33,684 nucleotides of DNA from Candidatus Zambryskiibacteriota bacterium (GCA_026394775.1 JAPLZY010000031.1:1-33684); one strand, 5' to 3'. Numbered from the stretch's first letter, positions 25,781 to 33,611 are shown. Numbers and translations are program-made. Notes: generated by a model from the letters alone, not told the origin.

Positions 25781-26488
25781 ATGAAAACATTGAAAAAGAT
25801 GAGTGCAATCTTTGCACTCATGACAGCTTCTGTTGTAGGCGCTTTTGCGGCGCCTTGCCAGATGAGTGCGACGTACGACGTGTTTATGTCCGGCGGTGCT
25901 TGCACTGTCGGAAATATTGAGTTCTCGCTCTTTACATTGGTCTCGACGGCCAACCCCAATGCGAACATTATTCCAGCAAACAGCATCAATCTCACGCTCA
26001 ACAACCTCATTGCCGGCCAGATCGGCATGCAATGGAATCTGGGAATGACTGCGAGTGGCGCCGGAAACTTTCAGGACACCTATTTCACCTTTATGCTAAG
26101 AGGCCTCAATGGCCTCATGTTTACTGGTGACCAACTGTCGTTCAACGGCAGCGCGACAAACGGTGGGACAACAGGAGTTTCTTCTGTGGTTTGTACCGGA
26201 GGTGCACCCGTTAACGGCTGTGCTCCGGGGAACACCTACCAAGCATCGGTTTTCAACCCACCGGTGGTGCTGACAGATACGGTGATGTTTCCGGCGTCCA
26301 GCATCATCAATGCTTCCAAAGACTTTATAGTCGCAGGAGCAGGAAGTGGACAAAATGTCGGGACAGGGCAAATCTCCCGGGTCAACAACAACTACTTTTT
26401 TGTTGAAACCGCGGTCCCCGAACCGGCCACCTACGCCCTCCTCGGCGCCGGACTAGTCGCTCTCGGACTTTTCCGGAAACGCAAATAA
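25781..26488 (+). CDS. Secreted PEP-CTERM domain protein
   Basis: Signal peptide MKTLKKMSAIFALMTASVVGAFA and C-terminal VPEPATYALLGAGLVALGLFRKRK; SD GAGGAG upstream. Confidence 0.9.
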   Translation: MKTLKKMSAIFALMTASVVGAFAAPCQMSATYDVFMSGGACTVGNIEFSLFTLVSTANPNANIIPANSINLTLNNLIAGQIGMQWNLGMTASGAGNFQDTYFTFMLRGLNGLMFTGDQLSFNGSATNGGTTGVSSVVCTGGAPVNGCAPGNTYQASVFNPPVVLTDTVMFPASSIINASKDFIVAGAGSGQNVGTGQISRVNNNYFFVETAVPEPATYALLGAGLVALGLFRKRK

Positions 26489-26514
26489 ACGAAGGACTAA
26501 TCCTTCCCAACCAA

Positions 26515-26550
26515 CAACCCCTCGGCTTCACCGCTCAGGGGTTGGTTTTT
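26515..26550 (+). terminator. Terminator after the PEP-CTERM gene
   Basis: CAACCCCT…AGGGGTTGGTTTTTT. Confidence 0.8.
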
Positions 26551-26563
26551 TATACAAAAAAAA

Positions 26564-26582
26564 ACATAGGGGACCCCTATGT
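26564..26582. repeat. Perfect short palindrome
   Basis: ACATAGGGG-A-CCCCTATGT flanked by A run and ATTTTT. Confidence 0.6.
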
Positions 26583-26665
26583 ATTTTTAGCTTTTTAAAG
26601 ACAGGACCCTTTACTATCTTGATTGAGAAAATAAAATCGCTTTTTTAAGAACTTTCAGATTTGAC

Positions 26666-26720
26666 ACCACAAGAGTACTTCTTGTTTTCTAAGAAGATTA
26701 CTTCTAAGAAACCAAAGTCG
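26666..26720. repeat. 55-bp direct repeat, copy 1 (internally palindromic)
   Basis: ACCACAAGAGTACTTCTTGTTTTCTAAGAAGATTACTTCTAAGAAACCAAAGTCG. Confidence 0.85.
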
Positions 26721-26732
26721 GACAGGGGTCGC

Positions 26733-26799
26733 GTATAAAATTTAAAAAAGATCGGAGACGTGCTTACTGGTACGTTGAGAACTTTTTTAAATTTTATAC
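26733..26799. repeat. 18-bp perfect inverted repeat between the two direct repeats
   Basis: GTATAAAATTTAAAAAAG (26733-26750) / CTTTTTTAAATTTTATAC (26782-26799). Confidence 0.9.
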
Positions 26800-26852
26800 C
26801 ACAAGGGTACTTCTTGTTTTCTAAGAAGAGTACTTCTAAGAAAACAAAGTCG
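26798..26852. repeat. 55-bp direct repeat, copy 2
   Basis: ACCACAAGGGTACTTCTTGTTTTCTAAGAAGAGTACTTCTAAGAAAACAAAGTCG; 132 bp from copy 1. Confidence 0.85.
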
Positions 26853-26879
26853 AACTGAGATTGACTAAATGTGGAAGTT

Positions 26880-28130
26880 CTATCGAAGCTTGGTAATATC
26901 TCTGGGAAAAAAGAGAGCCCTGGTCCACTCAAACATAATCCCCCAGCGTTTGTTCCATGAATTAAATTTAAATAAATAGACTGTTCGCCAGATCCACCAC
27001 ATCAGTCTTCCTGAAAATGCCATACCGAAAATAGTACCTACTGCATACCACTGACCCAGAGAAACCAGAGTTCCTTTGGATGCATAGGTAAATGCTTTGA
27101 GAGGTCGGTTTTTTAGAGATGCAATAATGTTGTATGCCACCACCTCTGCTTGTTGGACAGCCACTTGAGCAACTGTAGGGTACCCTTTGCCATCTGGAGA
27201 TTCCACTAAAGCTACGTCTCCCAAACCAAAAACATCAGCATGCTCTACAAGAGCAAGCTCTTTTGTTACTTTGACATGCCCCATCGCCATCAAAACCTCT
27301 TCTTTAAATGGCGGAAGTATCGGTGTCACTCCGGCAGACCAGAAGATAAAGCGAGCAGAGAGCATCTCATTTGGAGAAAAAAGTATTTTGTCTTTTTGCA
27401 CTTCTGTTACCGGCATTCCGAGATGAAGCACCACACCCAACACGTCGAGGCGTTTTTTTGTCTGTATGCGCAATGACAACGGAAGCATACTCAAAAGCTC
27501 TGGGCCGGTGTTGAGCAAATGCAGGCTGTAGTCGCCTTCTTCGATACGAGTGCTTCCCTTAAAATGTCTGGTGTATAGTTCACAAGTAAACTCTGCAAGT
27601 TCGGAGACCATCTCCACACCGGTCGCACCTCCACCCACCACCACAAAAGTGAGCTGTTTTTTACGCTCAAGAGTGTCTTCCATGCACGCTGCATCTTCAA
27701 AAGCATCAATGATTTCTTCTCGAATTGAGAGAGCGTCTGAAAGAGTTTTGAGCACCCGTGTGTACTCTTGCGCACCAGGGATATTGTAATAGTTGGTCTG
27801 TGCACCGGTCGCCACCACAAGCCTGTCGTAAGACATCATGTGTCCATCAACAGAAAGATTTTTATCTGCCAGATGTATCGCATCTACAACACCCTGGATA
27901 ATACGCACACCTGTCCCTTTAAAAATTTCTCTTAAAGACTCAGTAGTCGAATATGAACCCAGTCCCCCTGTAGCTACTTCGTGCAAAAGCGGAGTGAAAA
28001 GAAAATAGTTTGTCTTGTTTATGAGCGTAACTTCGATCAAACCTTGTTTTACAAAAGGAACAAGCATTTGTGCCGTATACACTCCACCAAACCCCCCTCC
28101 GACAATAACTACGTGTGATTTTTTCATCAT
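26880..28130 (-). CDS. ndh: Type II NADH dehydrogenase (FAD-dependent NAD(P)H oxidoreductase)
   Basis: VVIVGGGFGGVYTAQML, FVVVGGGATGVEMVSELAE, DVFGLGDVALV. Start 28130 or 28127. Confidence 0.9.
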   Translation of the reverse strand: MMKKSHVVIVGGGFGGVYTAQMLVPFVKQGLIEVTLINKTNYFLFTPLLHEVATGGLGSYSTTESLREIFKGTGVRIIQGVVDAIHLADKNLSVDGHMMSYDRLVVATGAQTNYYNIPGAQEYTRVLKTLSDALSIREEIIDAFEDAACMEDTLERKKQLTFVVVGGGATGVEMVSELAEFTCELYTRHFKGSTRIEEGDYSLHLLNTGPELLSMLPLSLRIQTKKRLDVLGVVLHLGMPVTEVQKDKILFSPNEMLSARFIFWSAGVTPILPPFKEEVLMAMGHVKVTKELALVEHADVFGLGDVALVESPDGKGYPTVAQVAVQQAEVVAYNIIASLKNRPLKAFTYASKGTLVSLGQWYAVGTIFGMAFSGRLMWWIWRTVYLFKFNSWNKRWGIMFEWTRALFFPRDITKLR

Positions 28131-28202
28131 ATGTTTTTTAGTATAACAAGAAAACACTCCAGGTGCACAAAAACGCAATTTTTACGCAAGACCAATTTCA
28201 GT

Positions 28203-28231
28203 AGTGAAAGAAAAAACCTCCCATCTTCGTA
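28203..28231 (+). promoter_or_regulatory. Candidate ECF-sigma promoter, copy 1
   Basis: AGTGAAAGAAA-N14-CGTA just upstream of the sigma factor gene. Confidence 0.55.
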
Positions 28232-28244
28232 TATACTAGAGACA

Positions 28245-28808
28245 ATGGATTCTCCTCTAACACTTTCTGATGAAGAAGTTTTGAGACGCTCTAGCACAGA
28301 AAGAGAGCTTTTTGCCCATATTATCCAAAGATACGAGCACAAACTCCGCCTCTATATACAGAGAAAGTCACATGCCTCCCCAGAAGACATCGACGACCTG
28401 CTTCAAAATATCTTCATCAAAGTCTACAGAAACATAAAAGGATTTGATCCATCACTTCGTTTTTCTTCATGGATTTACCGTATCGCGTATAACGAAATGG
28501 TGGACTGGTATCGAAAAGAAAAAAGAACCCCTCATATTTCTTTTGATGCAGACGAAAGCATTCTCTATACTATTGCCGGAGATCAAGACACTACAGAAAA
28601 AGCTCTGAAAGAAGAACAGAAAAAAGTAGTGAGCACTGCCCTTTCTTCACTCGACCAAATCTACCAAGACATTGTTGAACTGCGGTTTTACGAAGAAAAA
28701 AGTTATGAAGAAATAGGAGATATTTTACAGATACCTCCCGGTACGGTCGCTATCCGGATCAGTCGAGTCAAGAAAATTCTTAAAACACTTTTACAAAACC
28801 ATGCATAA
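28245..28808 (+). CDS. ECF-type RNA polymerase sigma factor
   Basis: DIDDLLQNIFIKVYRNIKGFDPSLRFSSWIYRIAYNEMVDWYR (sigma2) and LRFYEEKSYEEIGDILQIPPGTVAIRISRVKKIL (sigma4). Start refined to 28245. Confidence 0.92.
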   Translation: MDSPLTLSDEEVLRRSSTERELFAHIIQRYEHKLRLYIQRKSHASPEDIDDLLQNIFIKVYRNIKGFDPSLRFSSWIYRIAYNEMVDWYRKEKRTPHISFDADESILYTIAGDQDTTEKALKEEQKKVVSTALSSLDQIYQDIVELRFYEEKSYEEIGDILQIPPGTVAIRISRVKKILKTLLQNHA

Positions 28809-29580
28809 CACCAAAGACAACTTCACACAGCACATCCTTCAGAAAATTGAGGATGAACATATCACACCTATCCCTCGGTGGCGTTTCGTTGTTCATCACA
28901 CACTACTCTGGGTTCCAGGTGCCTGTGTCACCCTGATCGGTGCATTTGCATGGGCAGGACTTTTGTTTGGTATCGAGCACGCAGGACTTGAATACCAGTC
29001 TATTGCAGCAAGTAAACTCAGACTTTTAGTAAAAACCATCCCTCTCATCTGGGCAACTTCTTTCTTACTCTTTACGGCAGTTATAGTAAAAACACTTCGC
29101 ATGACTCCAAAAGGCTACACCTTTAACTCACGAAAAATTTTGGGTGCGAGTCTCGGTATCAGTATTATATGTGGGACCATGCTCTACATTATCGATATGA
29201 GAGTCTATCAAAACCCGATCATACGCTACCCTGTGTTACGCCAGCAAAAAGAACTCTGGTCACACCCCGAATCCGGGCGTATCGCAGGACTGGTAAGTAT
29301 AGAAGACGATGGTGCATTTTTGACCGACCTCAACGGTAAAGAGTGGCTTCTTAATACTGTGTTTCTTTCTACAACCACAACACTCAGACACGAGACTATG
29401 TTTCGTATTGTAGGAAAAAAAATAGATGAAGATAATTTTCTCGTCTGTGCAATATTCCCATGGAAACTTTCTTCTGTGTCTCCACGTAAACACCTTACCC
29501 CTCCACAAAATATTTTTGTTTCTTTTTCCACAAGCACACAAGTTGGTCCCTGCAATGCAAACAGAGAGCCTGTATTTTAA
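28801..29580 (+). CDS. Multi-TM membrane protein, candidate anti-sigma factor
   Basis: Overlaps the sigma gene by 8 nt; three apparent TM segments; ~45-aa cytoplasmic-like N-terminus. Confidence 0.7.
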   Translation: MHNTKDNFTQHILQKIEDEHITPIPRWRFVVHHTLLWVPGACVTLIGAFAWAGLLFGIEHAGLEYQSIAASKLRLLVKTIPLIWATSFLLFTAVIVKTLRMTPKGYTFNSRKILGASLGISIICGTMLYIIDMRVYQNPIIRYPVLRQQKELWSHPESGRIAGLVSIEDDGAFLTDLNGKEWLLNTVFLSTTTTLRHETMFRIVGKKIDEDNFLVCAIFPWKLSSVSPRKHLTPPQNIFVSFSTSTQVGPCNANREPVF

Positions 29581-29581
29581 A

Positions 29582-29610
29582 AGTGAAAGAAATATGGGGC
29601 GCTATACGTA
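29582..29610 (+). promoter_or_regulatory. Candidate ECF-sigma promoter, copy 2
   Basis: AGTGAAAGAAA-N14-CGTA, same motif and spacing as 28203-28231. Confidence 0.55.
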
Positions 29611-29666
29611 GTAGTATATGTTGGAGAGATATCCCCCAACAGACATTACTATTCTAAAAATTATCT

Positions 29667-30305
29667 ATGAAAAAAAGAAAAGCTCTCATGACACTTGTTT
29701 TTGTAGGCGCCGCGTCTCTTCCATTTCTTGTCAGTGCTGCGTCTTCCGACACGTCTAACAAGTCTCGTTCAAACAAAACAGCATTCGAAAGTGCACTTGA
29801 ATCAGGCGATTACACTACATTTAAAAGCCTAACTGCTACCATGCCCAAACCAGCGGGTGCACCAGAAATTACAGAAGAAATATTTCAAAAACTTGTAGAA
29901 GCAAACAAGCTTCGAAAAGCTGGCGACAAAGAAGGTGCGGAAAAAATAATGACTGAACTTGGACTCAAAAAACCAAATCATGCTCACATGGAAAAGTTTT
30001 TCAACACTCTCACTCCTAAACAAAAAGAAATACTGAAGCAAGCAAAAGCTTTGACTGACGCAGGTAAACCCGAAGAAGCAAAAACCCTCCTTACAGACGC
30101 AGGTATCAAGATTCCTGAACACAAAGGACCATTTCTTGGTGAGGCACATCCTCGATTTGCAAACCTGACTGAAGCTCAAAAAACCGCAATGAAAGAAGCT
30201 CGTGCTTTAATCAAAGCAGGAAAAAAAGCAGAGGCAAAAGCGCTTCTTGATTCAGCGGGAATCATACACCCAACTTCATCTGCAACATCAACACAAAAAA
30301 ACTAA
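29667..30305 (+). CDS. Secreted helical-repeat protein in the ECF module
   Basis: Signal peptide MKKRKALMTLVFVGAASLPFLVSAA; three ~30-aa repeats (QAKALTDAGKPEEAKTLLTDAGIKIP, EARALIKAGKKAEAKALLDSAGIIHP and a more diverged copy). Confidence 0.8.
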   Translation: MKKRKALMTLVFVGAASLPFLVSAASSDTSNKSRSNKTAFESALESGDYTTFKSLTATMPKPAGAPEITEEIFQKLVEANKLRKAGDKEGAEKIMTELGLKKPNHAHMEKFFNTLTPKQKEILKQAKALTDAGKPEEAKTLLTDAGIKIPEHKGPFLGEAHPRFANLTEAQKTAMKEARALIKAGKKAEAKALLDSAGIIHPTSSATSTQKN

Positions 30306-30323
30306 TTACTCTCCTTACTCTCT

Positions 30324-30359
30324 AAAAATCCCCCCAGGCTATGCCTAGGGGGGATTTTT
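30324..30359. terminator. Bidirectional terminator
   Basis: AAAAATCCCCCCAGGC-TAT-GCCTaGGGGGGATTTTT. Confidence 0.9.
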
Positions 30360-31909
30360 TACCTATCTAACCACCGGCGGATATTTTCTTCAGTTCCTCC
30401 TGTCTTTTTATACGGATTTAAAATATGCATTGGATCAAACAATTCTTTAATCGTATGAAAAACATCAAACATATCCTCACCGTAAAATTCTTTCAAGAAA
30501 GGTGAGCGGATAATCCCGTCACTATGGTCCGCACTTGGGTTTCCTCCGAGCCTTGAAAGCAAGCTCACCACTTCTCGAGTGAAGGAAATAATAGTATCAG
30601 CCACATCTTCTTTTCTCATATCAAAAATAGGGATCACTCGCAGAGCACCTTCACCAATATGCCCATGATATGCATACGACAGGTTATACCGAGCCAGTAT
30701 CTCTATCAAACCTCCGACAAATACATCAAAAACCGCAAGTGGCACGATACTATCTTCAATACACGGCACTGCACGAAAACCACTTTCATTGTTGTCTCGC
30801 ATCAGGCTAAACGAGTGACGTCTCACATTCCACGCAGAAGCAAATAACACCTGGTCGTCAACATAGTGCACCCGAACAGAAAGTTTCTCGAGGTCAACTA
30901 CACACTGACGCGCCACACGGTCAGTCTCTTCTTGTGTATCTTCACTGAGCTCTACGAGCACAAGAGCATGAGTTTCATCTGCAAAACAAAATTTAATTCG
31001 TGATGCATCTTCTGCAAGATACTGCTCGGCACGTTTAAACGTATTCACATCAAAAGTCTCTACGCATTCAGGGTTGTGCGTGAGTACAGTTTTTAACACA
31101 GCAGGCAAAGCCTCAAGTGAATCAATAGAAACCAAAAGAAGTCGTGTGTATGTAGAGATAGGTACCAAACGCAACACTGCATGAGTAACAATACCCAAAG
31201 TCCCTTGTGCTCCGACAAAAAGAGGTGCTATATCAAACATGTTGTCGTGGACAATACGGTCCAAGCGGTAGCCCGAAGAAGTCTTCCGTACTCCTTTGAG
31301 ACGCTCTGCAAGACGTGACGCAAACTCAGCATGCAGATCAACAAGTATTTTGTCTGCCGAAGAATTCACTTTATCTAAAGAGACTTTTGTTGTATGTAAA
31401 AGTGATCCGTCAGCAAGCACCACCTGCAAAGAAATCACATTGTCGATGGTCGCCCCATGTCGAAGACTTTGTTCTCCTGATGCATTATTGCCGATCATCC
31501 CCCCAATACCGCAAATCATTTTTGAAGATGGGTATGATGCAAACATGAGGCCATGTTTTAAAGCTTCAGCTTCAATATCTCTAAAATACGCACCCATCTC
31601 CACAGTCGCAGTCAGAGCCTCTGGGTTCACTTCGATCTTATTCATGTATCGAGTGAGGTTTAAGATATATCCCGGATGCAAAGATCCCCCGCTCATACAG
31701 GTCCCTCCTGCGCGCACAGAAAGAGATACATCTTCACCCCCTTTTTTCTTTTCATGTAGTGTTTTTACCACCAGAGAAATATCTTCGACAGACCGTGGAT
31801 ACAGCACACCTTGTGGTCGTACCTTAAACACACTCGCATCTGTCGAGTGCTTAGTGAGCACCGCATCAGAATTTTCATAATCCCCCTCAAATCCAGAAAA
31901 AATATTCAT
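30359..31909 (-). CDS. FAD-linked oxidase (GlcD/D-lactate dehydrogenase family)
   Basis: SVRAGGTCMSGGSLHPGYILNLTRYM, GGMIGNNASGEQSLRHGATIDNV, AYHGHIGEGALRVIP, ELFDPMHILNPYKK. Start refined to 31909. Confidence 0.9.
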   Translation of the reverse strand: MNIFSGFEGDYENSDAVLTKHSTDASVFKVRPQGVLYPRSVEDISLVVKTLHEKKKGGEDVSLSVRAGGTCMSGGSLHPGYILNLTRYMNKIEVNPEALTATVEMGAYFRDIEAEALKHGLMFASYPSSKMICGIGGMIGNNASGEQSLRHGATIDNVISLQVVLADGSLLHTTKVSLDKVNSSADKILVDLHAEFASRLAERLKGVRKTSSGYRLDRIVHDNMFDIAPLFVGAQGTLGIVTHAVLRLVPISTYTRLLLVSIDSLEALPAVLKTVLTHNPECVETFDVNTFKRAEQYLAEDASRIKFCFADETHALVLVELSEDTQEETDRVARQCVVDLEKLSVRVHYVDDQVLFASAWNVRRHSFSLMRDNNESGFRAVPCIEDSIVPLAVFDVFVGGLIEILARYNLSYAYHGHIGEGALRVIPIFDMRKEDVADTIISFTREVVSLLSRLGGNPSADHSDGIIRSPFLKEFYGEDMFDVFHTIKELFDPMHILNPYKKTGGTEENIRRWLDR

Positions 31910-31911
31910 GC

Positions 31912-31927
31912 ACATAGTATACTATGT
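31912..31927. promoter_or_regulatory. 16-bp perfect palindrome overlapping the predicted -10 of the FAD oxidase gene
   Basis: ACATAGTATACTATGT, includes minus-strand TATACT at 31916-31921. Confidence 0.45.
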
Positions 31928-31967
31928 TTTTTATTTGAACTGAAAGTGGTGTGTGTATAAATTTTGC

Positions 31968-32010
31968 ACAAAAAAACCGCATGGTGCCCTTACAGGCGCA
32001 CCACACGATT
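31968..32010 (-). terminator. Terminator downstream of the 428-aa orphan gene
   Basis: Minus strand GTGTGGTGC…GCACCATGCGGTTTTTTT. Confidence 0.65.
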
Positions 32011-32024
32011 ACTCACATAAAGAA

Positions 32025-33311
32025 CTACAGCTTCCAAACCTTGAGAGTTCGGGCTTCGTCGGTATTACACCAAACGAACTTCCCGACACCCTCAATACGG
32101 ACGTTGTCGTACCGCGACACATTATCTATGTCACAATACACAGTCACTCCTTCCGCTACTAACACATGCTTTTGTCCATCATGGGGCGTTGTGTTGATGA
32201 GTTTTACCTCGTTGCCTAGCTCGGTTGCCCGAGCCAGAACCTCCTTTAAAAAGAGGTCTTTCTGCTCGTACGGCCTGTTGAAGACCGCCATCAGTCCGAC
32301 CGGGCAATAGCCCAGCATCTGCACATCGACCAACATCCCGTTTTCATAGTCGAACATCAGTCGACCATCCACGGTGAATGTTTTAGGTGCGAGCCATTCC
32401 AGACCTTTGGTAGGGTCAAGGAGCGCCTCGGCGAACTTTTTCTGTTCGCCTCCCAATATTCCGATCTGCGTCTGGTACGGGAGATTATTAAACCCCCGTG
32501 CCACTGCGTCTCGTTGTTCGGGACGCAAATAATACTGCCCCATCAACTTTAAGTTGCCCTCATGAAGAAAAATTGAGAATTTTTTCTCCCCTATTTTGAC
32601 CCCACAGGGATCTGTGCTCATTTGAACCCGGGAGGCGACCCATGCCCCCAGTGCACCAGCCTCTTGGGCTTCCCGCATTTCCAGAGTTGCCCCTGGACCG
32701 AATAAGTGCTCGACCATTTTCTGGCCGAGCTCCTTGACGTTGGTTTTATCTGTGACGTACACTTGCCCCACGAATGGAGCAAGCGAACTTCCTCCAGTTG
32801 TTCTCCAGCCAAAGGTAAACGCGTAGGAAAAATTCGAAATTTTTCCTTGTACCTTTTCCCCATAACAATGCTGGCTCTTGCGCCAGCTCTCACCCTCGCT
32901 CATCACTTTTTTTCCGTCCGTGGCCCATTCCCAATTTGCGTGGCCGCTACTAAGGTAGCAGCCGAGATTCTCTTTCTCTTCCGTAATCTCCAACGGCATG
33001 CCGCTGGAGATCTTAATATTAGAAAGCGGAACCTCACAAAGACGTAACACGCGCCGGATCGGGTCCGCCTCCTCGGAGGCTGGTTTGACCCGGCGCCCAC
33101 TCTCGGAGCTGAGAATATACTCACCATCCTTTATCATCTGGAGGTGATATGTCTGGTTACCTGTACGCGAAAACCTTACAACCGAGGGGCACTCCTCTCC
33201 ACGAAGGAAGAAAAACGTTCCCATCCCTACGGGATAGTGAAAGGCATACTTCACCTCTTCACCATTCATCAAAACACATCCGAGCCGAACATTTACATTA
33301 AGGTTAGACAT
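32025..33311 (-). CDS. Hypothetical protein (428 aa from the refined start)
   Basis: Long ORF, SD AAAGGAGAA upstream of ATG at 33311 (ORF track start 33341), GC-richer than flanks, own terminator. Confidence 0.75.
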   Translation of the reverse strand: MSNLNVNVRLGCVLMNGEEVKYAFHYPVGMGTFFFLRGEECPSVVRFSRTGNQTYHLQMIKDGEYILSSESGRRVKPASEEADPIRRVLRLCEVPLSNIKISSGMPLEITEEKENLGCYLSSGHANWEWATDGKKVMSEGESWRKSQHCYGEKVQGKISNFSYAFTFGWRTTGGSSLAPFVGQVYVTDKTNVKELGQKMVEHLFGPGATLEMREAQEAGALGAWVASRVQMSTDPCGVKIGEKKFSIFLHEGNLKLMGQYYLRPEQRDAVARGFNNLPYQTQIGILGGEQKKFAEALLDPTKGLEWLAPKTFTVDGRLMFDYENGMLVDVQMLGYCPVGLMAVFNRPYEQKDLFLKEVLARATELGNEVKLINTTPHDGQKHVLVAEGVTVYCDIDNVSRYDNVRIEGVGKFVWCNTDEARTLKVWKL

Positions 33312-33467
33312 GATAGATTCTCCTTTTCCCGTTAACGCCACATACTATCAAAGTGTGACCGGGTATCGATCTGCTGCAAGTAAAGCTAATTCTTGCAAGT
33401 CAGAAGAGTATGTTTATGGTTACATACTTACCGGTGCGCATTAAGGCTGCACACCATTCACCAAGAC

Positions 33468-33516
33468 TTTACGCCTCTTTTTAACAAGAATATTTCCAGA
33501 CAAAAAGAGACGTAAA
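33468..33516. repeat. 15-bp near-perfect inverted repeat
   Basis: TTTACGCCTCTTTTT (33468-33482) / AAAAAGAGACGTAAA (33502-33516), one mismatch. Confidence 0.7.
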
Positions 33517-33611
33517 ACCTTTCATATATTTAGTTTTCAACGAACCCCTAGCCACCTTTGAAGTAGGACAGTTAGAATTAATGTATTAGCCGAAAATTAA
33601 TTTTAATTGTC

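Noticed and set aside
25690-26371. Minus-strand ORFs antisense to the PEP-CTERM gene
   Set aside because: Shadow ORFs favoured by higher GC; the + strand ORF has signal peptide, PEP-CTERM tail, SD and terminator.
26640-26860. Short CRISPR-like array
   Set aside because: Only two 55-bp copies, with a palindromic 77-bp intervening sequence rather than unique spacers, and no cas genes nearby.
26645-26932. 95-aa minus-strand ORF with an apparent repeated peptide (FLEVLFLENKKYPCG / FLEVIFLENKKYSCG)
   Set aside because: The peptide repetition is just translation of the 55-bp DNA repeats, and the ORF overlaps the ndh C-terminus; better explained as a non-coding repeat.
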